NCBI GenBank assembly: GCA_963575745.1
Contig: CAUYUJ010002064.1
Location: 12,501 to 76,500 of the forward strand
DNA length: 64,000 bases
Direction of reading: 5' to 3'
DNA from: Prorocentrum cordatum
Taxonomy: Eukaryota > Sar > Dinophyceae > Prorocentrales > Prorocentraceae
The translations under genes and the position numbers were made by a program. This document shows positions 40,258-49,941 of this stretch, in pieces. Below the pieces are notes generated by a model. The model was not told where the DNA came from and made no database searches. It was given only the letters and a program-made list of their open reading frames with translations. Position 1 is the stretch's first letter. Each line of letters opens with the position of its first letter.

Positions 40258-40345
40258 CTTCCAATCGGAAGAAACACGTGGAGACATGAAGTACGAAGGC
40301 GGATCAAGTAGATTGGGTTCGGGCCCACCCAAAGAATGATATCAG
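40258..40345 (+). mobile_element. Family K MITE fragment
   Basis: CCAATCGGAAGAAACACG, then ACATGAAGTACGAAGGCGGA, then GATTGGGTTCGGGCCC. The right half is missing. Confidence 0.7.
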
Positions 40346-40369
40346 CCTGGCAGAAGGACCCAACCATAT

Positions 40370-40845
40370 GCAGTTGTGAGTGCCGCAGTTGTGGGTATCG
40401 TCTTCAGTGGAGCTCCCTAAGGGCCAGGAAAAGCTGTAATGGGTGGGGGAGGCACATGCGAACTTTGCCACTGGGGCCTTCGGTGGAGCTCCGTAAAGGA
40501 CACGAAACACGCCACGAAACACACACCGTACTGGGCGGGGGGGGGCGCATGTGGACTTTGCCACTGGGGCCTTCGGTGGCGCTCCCTATGGGTCACGAAA
40601 CGACGTGCTGGGTAGGGGAAACGCACATGGACTTTGCCGTTCGGGCCTCCAGTGGGTCCCCCCCATGGGCCACGAAACGCTGTACTGGGTGAGGGGGATG
40701 CCTGTGGACTTTGCCACTGGGGCCTTCGGCTGAGCTCCCCATGACCCATGAAACGCTACGCTGGCTGCGGGAGACGCATGTGGACTTTGCCACTGGGGCC
40801 TTCGGTGGAGCCCCCGGTGGGGCCACGGAGCGTGTGGGAGGTGTG
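40370..40845 (+). repeat. ~76-bp tandem repeat, 5-6 units
   Basis: Units start GGGTRGGGG and contain GTGGACTTTGCCACTGGGGC and CACGAAACGCTGTACTGGGT, at about 40441, 40530, 40612, 40687 and 40763. The period is not a multiple of three. Confidence 0.93.
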
Positions 40846-41039
40846 CCGAACAGGTTGGCATGCGGAGTGCAGAGGCAGGGATGGAAGGAGGGAGGAAGGG
40901 GAGGAAGATTGAGGAGCCAGGGACGCGGGGCGCTGTCTCTCCAAAACGAGGGCCCAACACCACAAGATGGCGGGGAGGAACACAACAAGCACATAAAATT
41001 GGCCCTCCTTCGGAAGATCAGGTCAAAGATGCTGCAGGA

Positions 41040-41480
41040 GGGGGGCCCACAGTCGCCGAATTGCTCCAAGACGCCTCAGATAGCCTCTCGACGGCCCAAG
41101 ACGCCTTCAAGACGCCCCAAGAGGCCTCCAAGAGCACACTCAAGAGGGCTCCCAAAGGCACAACTTATTGAACTCCCACTACGTTTTGACAGATTTTAGC
41201 GTTGCTGCCTTTTCGGCTTCACGACGCTCCGAGACGGCCCAAGAGGCCCAAAAGATCGTCGCAAGACTGCTTGCGAGGCTGTCGAGGGGGCGCCAGGACC
41301 GCCCAAGAGGCCTCCAAGGCAGCCCAGGAGCTCTCCAAGACGGCCCAAGAACGCCCCAAGAGGGGTCCCTCAGGGCGAACACGAACTGACATGTTGAGCT
41401 TACCGCCCCAAGAGGCCCCCAGGAAGCCCAAAGACGCTCCCAAGAGACGACCAAGCTCACCTCCGAGATGGTCAGGATGG
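41040..41480 (+). repeat. Degenerate AAGACGGCCC array, copy Z2
   Basis: Same unit and style as Z1 at 3.6-4.0 kb (GGCCCAAGACGCCTTCAAGA, CCAAGAGGCCTCCAAG). Confidence 0.8.
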
Positions 41481-41566
41481 CACTGCATTGCCGCCAAGAC
41501 GATCCAACATGCCCTCAAAGACGGTGAACATGACCCCGTCTGACATAAGATGGCCCCAGGATGCCT

Positions 41567-41905
41567 CTAACACGGTCCCAAATGGCGGAGGCCACCATGA
41601 AGCCTGAGGAGGCTCCATGAGCCCCGAACAGGCTGCCAAGAGATCTCCTCCCTCTCCTCCTCCTCATCCTCCTCCTTGTTGCTGTTGTCCTCCTCCTCCT
41701 CCTCCTCCTCCTCCTTGTTGTCCTCCTCGTTCTTCTCCTCGTTCTCCTCGTTCTCCTCCTCCTCCTCCTCCTCCTCCTCCTCCTCCTCCTCCTCCTCCTC
41801 CTCCTCCTCCTCCCTCTCCGGATTCACCCCCTCAACCTTCCCCAGCGGCTGCGAGAGCACATCGGCAGATAGCTTGGCCAAGCTATGCTCCTCATCATAC
41901 GCTTC
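41567..41905 (-). CDS. Predicted exon with poly-Glu domain, ends in a stop
   Basis: Acceptor GAGGTTCCCAG|GAAGCG. The frame reads EAYDEEHSLAKLSADVLSQP, LGKVEGVNPERE, then a long acidic run with ENEENEEKNEEDNKE and DNSNKEEDE breaks, then ISWQPVRGSWSLLRLHGG and a stop. The impure acidic run and natural flanks favour real coding over a bare microsatellite. Possibly a nuclear or scaffold acidic protein; no family can be named. An internal donor before the stop is possible. Confidence 0.55.
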   Translation of the reverse strand, partial: EAYDEEHSLAKLSADVLSQPLGKVEGVNPEREEEEEEEEEEEEEEEEEEEENEENEEKNEEDNKEEEEEEEEDNSNKEEDEEEEREEISWQPVRGSWSLLRLHGGLRHLGPC

Positions 41906-41929
41906 CTGGGAACCTCATGGGGCTTCAAG

Positions 41930-42020
41930 GGAACTCTGCGGGGCGTCTGGCCCCGGCTGTCACGTCCATCATGGGGACCTTCTTCCAGGGTCGGCGGCAC
42001 CAGCCGTAAGGCCTTCACAA
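41930..42020 (-). repeat. Segment shared with 43945-44000
   Basis: Minus-strand GTGAAGGCCTTACGGCTGGT-GCCGCCGACCCTGGAAG is repeated as GTGAAGGCCTGAAGGCTAGT-GCCGCCGACCCTGAAAG at 44 kb. Both are followed by Glu-coding tracts, so this could be a duplicated exon start. Confidence 0.6.
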
Positions 42021-42022
42021 GA

Positions 42023-42185
42023 CAGTTGGACTTGATTGGACAGGACATCCGAAATTACACGAGACTCTTCCGACAGCAACGTGGCCCCAGAACACCAGGA
42101 GGACATGCAGGTTGTACAGGTCGGGACATACAGGACACAAGGGCACCCTCGATTCGGCATGGTCGACCTACCAATCAGGGCCGAC
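42023..42185 (+). mobile_element. Family Q MITE, copy 3
   Basis: CAGTTGGACTTGATTGG start, ACAGGACACAAGGGCACCCT inside, CCTACCAATCAGGGCCGAC end. Confidence 0.8.
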
Positions 42186-42187
42186 GG

Positions 42188-42370
42188 GACAACCAACCCG
42201 TATAGTAGGGATGCGCGACAGGGACGCCAGGGCCTTGGACGCCCATCTCGAAGCTCCTCGAGCGGGGCGCGGCCAACGACAGTGGCCAAGGATGGACCGA
42301 GGAGGCCAGGATGTAAGGGTACCCCTGGGAAGGTTGCCCATTCTTACTGTGCCTGCCGACTGCGCCTGCT
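42188..42370 (+). mobile_element. Family L MITE, copy 6
   Basis: ACAACCAACCCGTATAGTAG start, GGCCAAGGATGGACCGAGG inside, TGCCTGCCGACTG end. Confidence 0.75.
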
Positions 42371-42417
42371 CTCAACGACCGGCGCAGTCCTCGACGCCCG
42401 TCGGGGGGAAGCAGGGC

Positions 42418-42584
42418 TGATGGGCCTGTTTTCCACCACCACCACCATAAGTTGAAGGGGGGAAGGAGGAAGACGAGGAGGAGGAGGAGGACGAAGAGGA
42501 GGAGGAGGAGGAGGAGGAGGAGGAGGAGGAGAGGACCCCTCCCCCTCCAACTTATGGTGGTGGTGGTGGAAAACAGGCCCATCA
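42418..42584. mobile_element. Hairpin element BB whose loop is a (GGA)n tract
   Basis: About 42-bp TIRs, TGATGGGCCTGTTTTCCACC at the left and its near-perfect complement at the right, enclose about 75 bp of GGA/AGG repeat. Confidence 0.92.
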
Positions 42585-42769
42585 AGGGCGCCACGGGAGG
42601 GGCCCTGGGGTCGGCGGCCTCCGAGGGCGGCAGCCTGCCGGATTCATCTCTCGGGACCTCCAGACGCCCGTGGAGGCGTCCGTGAACCTCACCTCGAGGT
42701 CCACGCGCTGGTCCTCGCGGGGTCGCGGGGCGCTTGCTGTTCGGGGGGGTCGGGCGGGAATCCGGGGGG

Positions 42770-42900
42770 GGGCGATAACTGGGGGGGGGACACGCGTGCA
42801 CCTCTTCGTGCCCCTTTTGGGCCCCTTTTGTGGCCCAAGAGGCGCACCTTTCTTCATCCCCCCCCCATTCCCAGACCCCCCACGTCGTGATCCTTCCATG
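42770..42900 (+). repeat. Element-like segment CC1, related to 52.07-52.23 kb
   Basis: AACTGGGGGGGGGACACG, CCCCTTTTGGGCCCCTTTTG and a CCCCCCCCATTCCCAGACCC end match CC2. Confidence 0.6.
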
Positions 42901-43049
42901 ACGTGAGCTGCCAGGACCGGTTTCTCATCCCGAATCGTTTTATGACGGTCCCGAGGCCCGGCGAAGGCCCCAGAGGCCGAAAATAGCGGAAAAAACGCCC
43001 GTCGTGATTTTTCCATGACTCGAGGGGGTATGGGTTCATCGCACCCCTA

Positions 43050-43330
43050 TTGTTCGACACCCGAAGGGCGCTGCGACTTCGTGAGGCTGGCAAGCGCTCT
43101 CGAGCCAACACGTCGGAGCTACGGCAGCGTCCGTGCCCTGCGATCCTGGCGTCGCAAGTGTTTTCGCAGCTGGGGGGCTCCGCCCTGCTTGCGACCCATG
43201 GATCTATCCAGCTCGAAAGATGTCGCAGAACGATTTCGTTGCACCGACCCTGCAGCCGTGCTGCAGCGGACTTTCGCGCGGATTTCTGTCATTGCAAACC
43301 ACCGAAACGGCGAGCGAAGCACGACGTGAA
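43050..43330. other. Ambiguous coding-like segment
   Basis: Open on both strands with natural-looking peptides: plus AGKRSRANTSELRQRPCPAI, minus FAMTEIRAKVRCSTAAGSVQ. No convincing splice sites. Copy number in the window is one. Confidence 0.25.
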
Positions 43331-43479
43331 TTCCACGTGGATTTTCTGTGATCCTCATTCTTGGCCAAACCCGCCGACCCTGTCGGCGTGTGTGGGGTGT
43401 CTGTCCGGCCCCGTCGACGGGGAGCCTTCTTTCGCCCCCTCCTTCCCATCCTCCTCTCCCGCCGGGGAAGAGAGAGAGA

Positions 43480-43940
43480 GAGAGAGAGAGTACCCTTCCT
43501 CGTTCGGGGAAAGGGTTCGCAGCTTGAGGGAATTCCATCCACGTCCTCAGTACGTCAACGGGAAGACCCTTTCCTTTGTCCCTTCCCCAGCGAGGGGGGG
43601 GGTCCAGGGGGGGAAAGGGGGGGGGGTCAGATTCGCATCGCCGCTGGGGGTCCTCCTCTCCCACGCCGGTCCATCTCTGGCGCGCCGGTCCTCTCCTCCC
43701 TAGGAGGGGAGGAGTCCCAGGGGGGGGGAGGGGAGACAGATACGCATCCGCCTCTGGTGGTCCTCCTCCCCCTCCCCTCCCCTCTCCCACGCCGGTCCTC
43801 CTCCGGTCCTCCTCCCCAGGGGGGGGGGCCAGGGGGAGTCCTATTCCTCCTCCTCCTCCTCCTCCTCCTCCTCCTTATCCCCGGTTCCTCCTCCTCCTCC
43901 TCCTCCTCCTCCTCCTCCTGTTCCTCCTCCTCCCCCCCTG
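43480..43940 (+). repeat. Low-complexity block: (GA)n, G/C runs and (CCT)n
   Basis: (AG)n at 43468-43489, then duplicated GGTCCTCCTCTCCCACGCCG blocks, then (CCT)n 43846-43935. Confidence 0.85.
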
Positions 43941-44010
43941 GTCGTCGCCGATGTCTTTCAGGGTCGGCGGCACTAGCCTTCAGGCCTTCACAATACAATC
44001 CGCACGAAAT

Positions 44011-44234
44011 TTACTTCGAAATCCGGAACGACTTTCTCCAGGACAATCCAGCCCAATCCCATTGTTTTCCTAACGAAATGCGCTCTGCGATCTTGGCGCC
44101 ACGAATGATGGGGTCAAGGGCTATGGTCGAGTTCTTCGAAAATGTGACATTGTTTGTGACGCCGGAACTCAGGATGCCGCTGGGTTCTGCCGTAACGACT
44201 TGCGCGTTGGTTTCCGACATCACGTGGGTAATTG
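44011..44234 (-). CDS. Predicted exon, unknown protein, C-terminal end
   Basis: Minus-strand frame ITHVMSETNAQVVTAEPSGI, LSSGVTNNVTFSKNSTIALD, PIIRGAKIAERISLGKQWDW and on to FRISK, then a stop at 44011-44013. Codon use is less GC-biased than other exons here. Upstream, GSELEDITTALQEICYRSR lies in a different frame, so a splice or a frameshift near 44.24 kb is needed. No family recognised. Confidence 0.5.
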
Positions 44235-44476
44235 ACCCTTGAACGATAGCAAATCTCCTGTAGCGCGGTCGTGATATCCTCCAATTCTGAGCCGCTGATG
44301 CCGTTCAATCTTGATCGACCGCGCTGGGGTTGCCGCCGCGTCGACATGACACGAACCTGCCGTACACGAGCACGGCACAGTCAGCGCACAGCTTGGGCAT
44401 GCTGTCCGCACGCAGATGGTCATTGTGGCAGTACTGGCAGCACAGCAATGCACGCCCGATGAAAAACATAGCCAAC

Positions 44477-44642
44477 CTCCTCCTCCTGCTCCTCGTCGTC
44501 CTCCAACTCCTCCTCCTCCTCCTCCTCCTCCTCCTCCCTCTCCTCCCTCTCCTCCCTCTTCGCCTCGTGCCTGCTTTCTCCTCCGCTTCCTCTTCCGCTG
44601 GGCGTCAGAGGTATAGTGAAGAAAGGATTCGCCAACGCGCCC
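44477..44642 (-). CDS. Predicted poly-Glu exon
   Basis: Acceptor AGTTGTCAG|GGGCGC, donor GAGGAG|GTTGGC. The frame reads GALANPFFTIPLTPSGRGSG, GESRHEAKREEREERE, an E run, then LEDDEEQEEE. The frame is also open upstream (IGLVSTPQVVRG). Together with the 44.0 and 41.6 kb exons it suggests one acidic protein or tandem paralogues. Confidence 0.5.
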
Positions 44643-44984
44643 CTGACAACTTGAGGCGTGGAAACCAGCCCAATTCTGTCAGACAGGGTTCGTCCAGGTC
44701 TTCCGAGGGCCTGGCGGCATTCTGGGCGGTGATCGAGGCGCCGCCGCCTTGGAGACGGCCAATGCACGAAGGCAAATCCGCTCAAAATCGGTCCCCAGAC
44801 TTCTCCCAGGGTTCACCTGGTGTACTTTTCAACCGAGATTTCGTTCTCGACGGCCCTGAAGCCTGGAGGCGGCCCCCGGAGGCCGCGAAAAGCAGCGACC
44901 CTTCTCGAAGCCAGAACCGCGAACATCTCCCCCCTCTTCCTGCTGGTCGGAACCAGTTAAAACAGGGCAAGGATCCGGATAAAT

Positions 44985-45090
44985 CGCTCCAGAGCGTTCC
45001 GGAGCGCCCTCAGAGCGTTCTGGAACGCTCTGGAGCGGCCGCGGCGCCCAATACATCCTCCAAACCCGCCGATTCTCAGAGATTTCGAGT
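44985..45090 (-). repeat. Family G repeat, inverted copy
   Basis: CGCTCCAGAGCGTTCCGGAG, CCGCGGCGCCCAATACATCC and GATTCTCAGAGATTTCG match the 23.35-kb copies in reverse. Confidence 0.6.
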
Positions 45091-45263
45091 TATCCCGATC
45101 CGATGTTGTCCCGATCTTCGTGTCGTTTACCAGTGCTGGGCCACCTCACCCCCAAACCAGCTCCCACCGCCACCCAGAGCGCTGCGCTGGCACGGCGACG
45201 GAGCTCGCCGCAGGCATCGGGCGGACGCAGAGGTGGAGTCGCAGAGGTGGGGTTGGAGGACAC

Positions 45264-45418
45264 TACCAGCCTGGAACATATCCCTATCCCTATGCTGGGC
45301 ACCTCCTCATCACGATGCCAATCTTAGGGATTCCCTTATGTTTTGAGGGCGGATCCTTAAGATTGTCATCGCCTTTTGGCGTGTCAATCTTAGGGATAGG
45401 GATACGTTCGAGGCTGGT
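45264..45418 (+). mobile_element. Family T MITE, copy 2
   Basis: ACCAGCCTGGAACATATCCC and, inverted, ACCAGCCTCGAACGTATCCC, with TA at the borders. Internal LTR-like inverted AATCTTAGGGAT / ATCCTTAAGATT. Confidence 0.93.
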
Positions 45419-45654
45419 AAGGACAATCGTTCAAAACGTCACGTGAATGCAGGACACTTGAGTATCCAGCTGGGTTTGATCGCCAAACCCACCCTGCGAG
45501 ACCCCCTCCTCTACGCGGCGTTGGTGCGCGCGGAGATTTTTGCCACCGCGTCGATTGTTCAGACCTTGAATCGATCGCGACCCCGATCGGTCCAAGTTGA
45601 ATTCCGTCAAGTCCAATGACGTCACCGTGTCCCTCGGTGCTTCCGCGCGAGGGT

Positions 45655-45824
45655 CTCCTGGCCCAGGTCAATCCAGACCCGGGTCAGTCAGGCCTTGCAA
45701 AATCCTGCAAGATCCTGCGGGATCCTGCAACCAAACCCGGTCAGTCCATCCCGGGCCCTGCAGGATCCTGCAAGATCCAGCGCTCTGACTGACCCTCGTT
45801 TGCCTTGGCCCCCGCCCTTTGAAC
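45655..45824 (+). mobile_element. Family D element, copy 6
   Basis: GGCCCAGGTCAATCCAGACC start, GCTCTGACTGACCCTCG end, GATCCTGC units. Confidence 0.88.
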
Positions 45825-45884
45825 ACCGACCTTGAACGCCTTCGTCGGCGTCGCCGGCGCGCCATCGCCGCATGGACCTACCGT

Positions 45885-46035
45885 TTGGTCGGGCATTTCC
45901 TCCTACAGGCGGATCTTGACAGAAGAATGAAAAGTGAACCGTTCCGGTTGCATGATAATACGAACACGAAAAAGCGTCGCCAGACTGTGTTTGACGAGTC
46001 TTGAACATTCTCTCTGTGGAGGGGCATTCTGCTTG
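45885..46035 (+). mobile_element. Family Y MITE, partial copy
   Basis: TTGGTCGGGCATTTCCTCCT start, AT-richer interior, GTGGAGGGGCATTCTG near the right; terminal CCGAC is lost. Confidence 0.6.
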
Positions 46036-46089
46036 TCCCACCGGCCGGGACACTCCAAGCACCCAGGGTTAGGTTCGTGCATTGCGACT

Positions 46090-46760
46090 ACAGGCGGTCC
46101 ACGACCACTTCGGGCCAAAAAACCCAAACAAAAAAAACACCAGGAAATCTTGAAACCAAAACCTGGGGAGGTCAACATCCTGAAAAAAACTCAAACACCG
46201 AAGCTGCGAAAAACTCAACCCACCAAAAACATAGAAACAACCTGAAGCTGAAACCTGGGAAAGAAACCTCAAGCCAAACAACAACTCCCGAAAATCTCTA
46301 AGCCGAAACCTGGGAAAAAACAACTATGGAAAAACTATGTAAAACACAGTGGAAAAACTCTAAAACAACGTTGCACCAAAACCTATAACAAAACTCTGGG
46401 AAAACTCTAAACGACTGAAAACTCAAAAACAACTCGGGACAAACTCCCAACAACCTCTAAACGCTTGAAAACTCAAAAACAACTGTACAACAACTCTGGA
46501 ACACTCTTACGAACATTCTGGACAAACTCTGAAAAACAACTAAAAAAGCCTTCCGGGTTTGAGTTGTTTCCGGGTTTGAGCTTCAGGTTGTTTTCTAAGT
46601 TGTTTGTGGGTTGATTTTTTCCCAGGTTTCGGCTTCAAGATTTTCTGTTGTTTCTTCTGTGTTTGAGTTTTCCCCAGGTTTCGTGTTTGAGATTTTCTCA
46701 GGTTGTCTTGGGTTTTGAGTTCCCCATTCAAGATTCTCTAACATTTGTTTGGAGTTTGAG
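46090..46760. repeat. AT-rich inverted array of AAACTC/AACAAC units
   Basis: Left 450 bp: degenerate AAAAACTCAAACAAC and AAACCTGGGAAA units. Right 215 bp: the complement (GTTTGAGTTTTCCCCAGGTT). A base-composition island in GC-rich DNA. Similar short stretch at about 6540-6620. Confidence 0.88.
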
Positions 46761-46938
46761 TTTCTGGCCGAAGATGTTTTGAAGATTTCAGCAGGTTTTC
46801 CTATGGACCGCCTGAGGTCAATTCACGAACCTGAACCCAGGGGAGCGCCCCTGTCGAGGCGCAGCCGCTGGACGGCGTCCCCGGGGCTGGGAGACCGTGC
46901 ACCTTGTGAGAAGGCCTGCTCCTCCGCGCTTCCCCCTC

Positions 46939-47114
46939 TCAGGGGGGCCCGAGGACACGCAAACAAATACACACACACACACAAATGACCGGATTTCCCC
47001 CTTTATTTTCCCATACTTTTTTGGGGATGTTCGTCTTCCCCCCACCTCCCCTATTCTCCCATACTTTCCGGGGGATCGACGATGAATTGTGTCTGTGTGC
47101 TCTTCCCCTCCTGA
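46939..47114 (+). mobile_element. Family A element, copy 7
   Basis: 176 bp, TCAGGGGGGCCC to CCTCCTGA, exact TSD CCCTC at 46934-46938 and 47115-47119. The 5' TIR here matches the 3' one best (TCAGGGGGG / TCAGGAGGGG). Confidence 0.95.
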
Positions 47115-47159
47115 CCCTCAGAGGCGCCGTCGAGCCTGGTCTCTGGGCCACGACGTGGG

Positions 47160-47330
47160 TCTCCGGCGGCGCTTCGGGACGACCCGGGCCCCCCCCCGGG
47201 GGCGAGGCGCCGCCGCTGGAGGGCACCCCCCCGGGGCCGGGCAGCCGCAGAGCGCCGACGAGGACGCCCGAAGACCTGGAGCCTCGAGCTCGCGACCTCC
47301 TCCCCTCGCGCGAAGCTTTAGGACCACAAG
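47160..47330 (+). repeat. Dispersed family EE, copy 3
   Basis: GCGCTTCGGGACGACCCGGG, GCGAGGCGCCGCCGCTGG and CGCCCGAAGACCTGGAGCCT align with the 50.15-kb copy. Confidence 0.65.
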
Positions 47331-47580
47331 CGGCGTCGCCTGGAAGGCATCCCGAGGCTGGAAAAAAACGGCGAGGCCCGGCCCCAACGCCGCCTCTGAC
47401 CTCCGCACCGCGCACACACCGACGCACGCGCCGCACCCCGGCGGCGCAGTCCTGCGTCAGCTTGGGGTGCTGCACCCAGCCGATGAGCAGGTCGCCGGCA
47501 GCCGGGTGCTCGCTCCACCGACGAGGAAAGGATGCTTCCCCGCCCCCCCCCCCCTCCCCAAACCAGCACTCCTCTGACTA

Positions 47581-47741
47581 CCTACCAGACCACCCCAACC
47601 CAACCCGAAGACCCGAATTTCGGGTTTGGGGGGGGGGTAAGGGTTCCACACGTGTTTTTTCGATGTTTCCCGACCCCCCCCCCACTGGAAATCGAGGGTA
47701 AATCTGAGCCTTCGGGTTGGGTTGGGGTGGTTTGGTGGGTG
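47581..47741. mobile_element. Hairpin MITE DD
   Basis: About 27-bp TIRs, ACCAGACCACCCCAACCCAA and inverted ACCAAACCACCCCAACCCAA, around a G/C-run interior. Single copy in the window. Confidence 0.88.
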
Positions 47742-47919
47742 GTGATCCTCGCGGCCGTGCGTGGTCAATCTGTGATCTGGTGTGGCGTCGTGGCCTTCGC
47801 GCCTCGCCCTCCCCCCTCCCGCCCCCCCCCCTCTCTCGGCCGCTCTCCCTCTGCCCCTCCGCCCCTCCTGCGTAGTTTTGGTGGCGCAGCTCGCTGCAGC
47901 GGTGCCCCCCATTCGAGGA

Positions 47920-48090
47920 GGAGGAGGAGGAGGAGGAGGAGGAGAGGAGGAGGAGGAGGAGAGGAGGGAGGAGGAGGGGAGGGGGGGAGGAGAGGGAGGA
48001 GGGGGAGGAGGAGGAGGGGAGGAGGAGGAGGAGGAGGAGGAGGAGGAAAGGGAGGAGGAGGAGGAGGAGGAGGGGGAGGAGGAGGAGCCC
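47920..48090 (+). repeat. (GGA)n microsatellite
   Basis: About 170 bp. Followed by a GC-rich segment with duplicated GAAGGGCGCCGACGC (48160-48190). Confidence 0.95.
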
Positions 48091-48342
48091 TCCGCCAGCG
48101 CAGCTGCCCTGCCTGGCCGCCGACGCAAGAAAAGTGCGGCCGTCGCCGCCGGCGCGGGGCGCGAAGGGCGCCGACGCGAAGGGCGCCGACGCGCAGGGCG
48201 GCGAGCGAAGCGCAGCGGGCGCGGCCGTCGTGCGCGCTCCGCGCGGGAGAGGCCGCCCGCGCCCGCCAAAGGGCGCGGCGGGGAGGCCGCGGCCTCGAGC
48301 AGGCTCGGGCGGGAGGGCAATGCGAAGGGGCCCAGGGACCTA

Positions 48343-48672
48343 TGAAGGAGCCCCAGGACACACAAATAAATACACCCTGCGAAATGCTTAAGAAATCATG
48401 GATTAAGAAATTCACAGTCTCAGAAATTGACTAAAAACCCAGAATTCCTATGAACATCTTAGGATTTACCTGGAAACATTAAGAATAATCGAGACTCTGG
48501 CCGAAAACTTAAGCTTTCTTAAGCATCGCCTCGAGTGTACACACAAATAAAAATGATCCCCATATTATTCCATATTTTCTGGGCTTCTGTCTTCCCCCCC
48601 ACTTCCCATAGTTTCCCGTATTTTCTGGGAAATCGCAGATTAATTGTGTCTGTGTGTTTCTTCCCCTCCTGG
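48343..48672 (+). mobile_element. Family A element, copy 8, containing M copy 3
   Basis: TGAAGGAGCCCC to CCTCCTGG, exact TSD ACCTA at 48338-48342 and 48673-48677. The right TSD overlaps the terminus of S copy 3. Confidence 0.95.
48373..48537 (+). mobile_element. Family M MITE, copy 3, nested in A copy 8
   Basis: 165 bp with TA at 48371-48372 and 48538-48539. Removing it and one TA restores AAATACACACAAATAAA, as in intact A copies. Confidence 0.97.
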
Positions 48673-48677
48673 ACCTA

Positions 48678-48844
48678 CAATCGGGCCGCTGAAACAAGGA
48701 ACGCCAAATAAGGAACGGAGCCCCTCTTGGGTCCCAGAACCGCCTTCGCTCGCGAGGAGGGCGGGAAGAACAGCCACGGAAGGACCTGAAGAACGTCCAG
48801 CCCCTTCCGGACCCAAACTGTTCCTTATTTCAGCGTCTTGACTG
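48678..48844 (+). mobile_element. Family S MITE, copy 3
   Basis: TA|CAATCGGGCCGCTGAAACA and, inverted, TA|CAGTCAAGACGCTGAAATA. 167 bp. Confidence 0.92.
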
Positions 48845-48849
48845 TAGGG

Positions 48850-48972
48850 ACCCAGAGTCGCAACATTTTGCAGGTTGTCAGAGATTTCGTCCTCCCCCAC
48901 GCCCCAGAGTCTCCCCTCTTCTCCCGGGGATCGACGAATCATTGTGTCTTCGTGCTTTTGCTCCCCTCCTGG
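48850..48972 (+). mobile_element. Diverged family A element, copy 10 (5' part lost)
   Basis: GTCCTCCCCCACGCCC, CGGGGATCGACGAATCATTG and CTCCCCTCCTGG match the A right half. Confidence 0.7.
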
Positions 48973-49395
48973 TCATGGGGGGGGGGGGCTGCATGCGGGG
49001 ATCAAGGAAAGGACCCTGAAAATGGGGCCCTCTGGTTGGGGCCCTTGTGGGAGGCGGCAGGGGCCCCACGTGGGGTCCCAGGCTGTCCCCCCTTCGGGCC
49101 CTCCTCTCCGCCCCCCGCGAAGGTCGCCCCCCCGACGCCGGCCGGCCGACGCACGCTCGACGTCGGATGCCGTGCCCCCCCCGCCGCGTCGGCGAGGCGC
49201 GCCTGCCGCGGGGAGGCCCCGCTCGACCCAGGCTCGGGCCCTCCCCGCGGCCTCGACGGCAGGCATGGCCCGCGTCGGCCTCCAGGGGCCCTCGTCGGGC
49301 CCCAGGCCGCGTCGAGGAGCGGCTCGGGCGGAGCAGCAGGTCCCGGGGAACGTGCCGAGCCCTCCAGGGATCCACGATGTGAGGGATCATGACGT

Positions 49396-49575
49396 CGGGG
49401 GTCTGGCAAGGGGGAGCGAGAAGACTCGGTCGCGGGATCGCGCCGCATCACCGATACATCGCCGATGCATCGGCGATGTCGGCGATGCATCGGCGACGTC
49501 GGCGTGGAGAAGATCAAACCTCGAGCGGCATCGCCGACGCATCGGCGATGCGGCGCGATCTTCCAATCATCTGGG
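49396..49575 (+). mobile_element. Family O MITE, copy 4
   Basis: GCGCCGCATCACCGATACAT ... TCGGCGATGCGGCGCGATCT. Interior of GATGCATCGGCGA palindromes. Confidence 0.75.
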
Positions 49576-49639
49576 AGGCATCTGGCAAAGCAAGGGTGAT
49601 CAGAAGTCACGAGTCGACACCACCAGCGCTCCCCTGACA

Positions 49640-49925
49640 TCCTGACGTTTTATTGATGTTGCTGTTGCCATGTGCTGGCCTTTGGGGGCCCTTGTCGGAC
49701 CCTGGGACCGTCAACACGCAACGCCAATCCAGGGGAAGTGGTCTGCGCCTCTGTGGAGTCACGCTGTGGAATGCAACGCGACGCGGATGTCTTGGTCCGA
49801 GAGCCCTGTCTTTAAACAACGGCTCGGGGAACACATTGTCCAGCGCCTTGGCAAGACCTCGGCCAAACGTTTGGCCACATAGTCGCTCCTCAAGGGCAGG
49901 GGGCGCCGGTGGTTCGCCGAAGGCG
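49640..49925. other. No recognisable feature
   Basis: Single-copy sequence of moderate GC; frames are open but unremarkable. Confidence 0.4.
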
Positions 49926-49941
49926 TCCTCCATAATTATTC

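Noticed and set aside
40417-40749. Protein with repeated RRPQWQSPHA motif
   Set aside because: The frame follows the 76-bp tandem repeat for one or two units by chance; the period breaks the frame.
40370-40845. CRISPR-like or coding repeat
   Set aside because: The 76-bp units are contiguous, variable along their whole length and not a multiple of three.
46939-48672. Clean introner splicing for every family A copy
   Set aside because: Only some copies offer GT/GA donors and AG acceptors that keep the frame. At A8 the apparent AG|GT pair belongs to the neighbouring S element, and A7 lies next to repeat family EE. The introner idea is kept only as a hypothesis.
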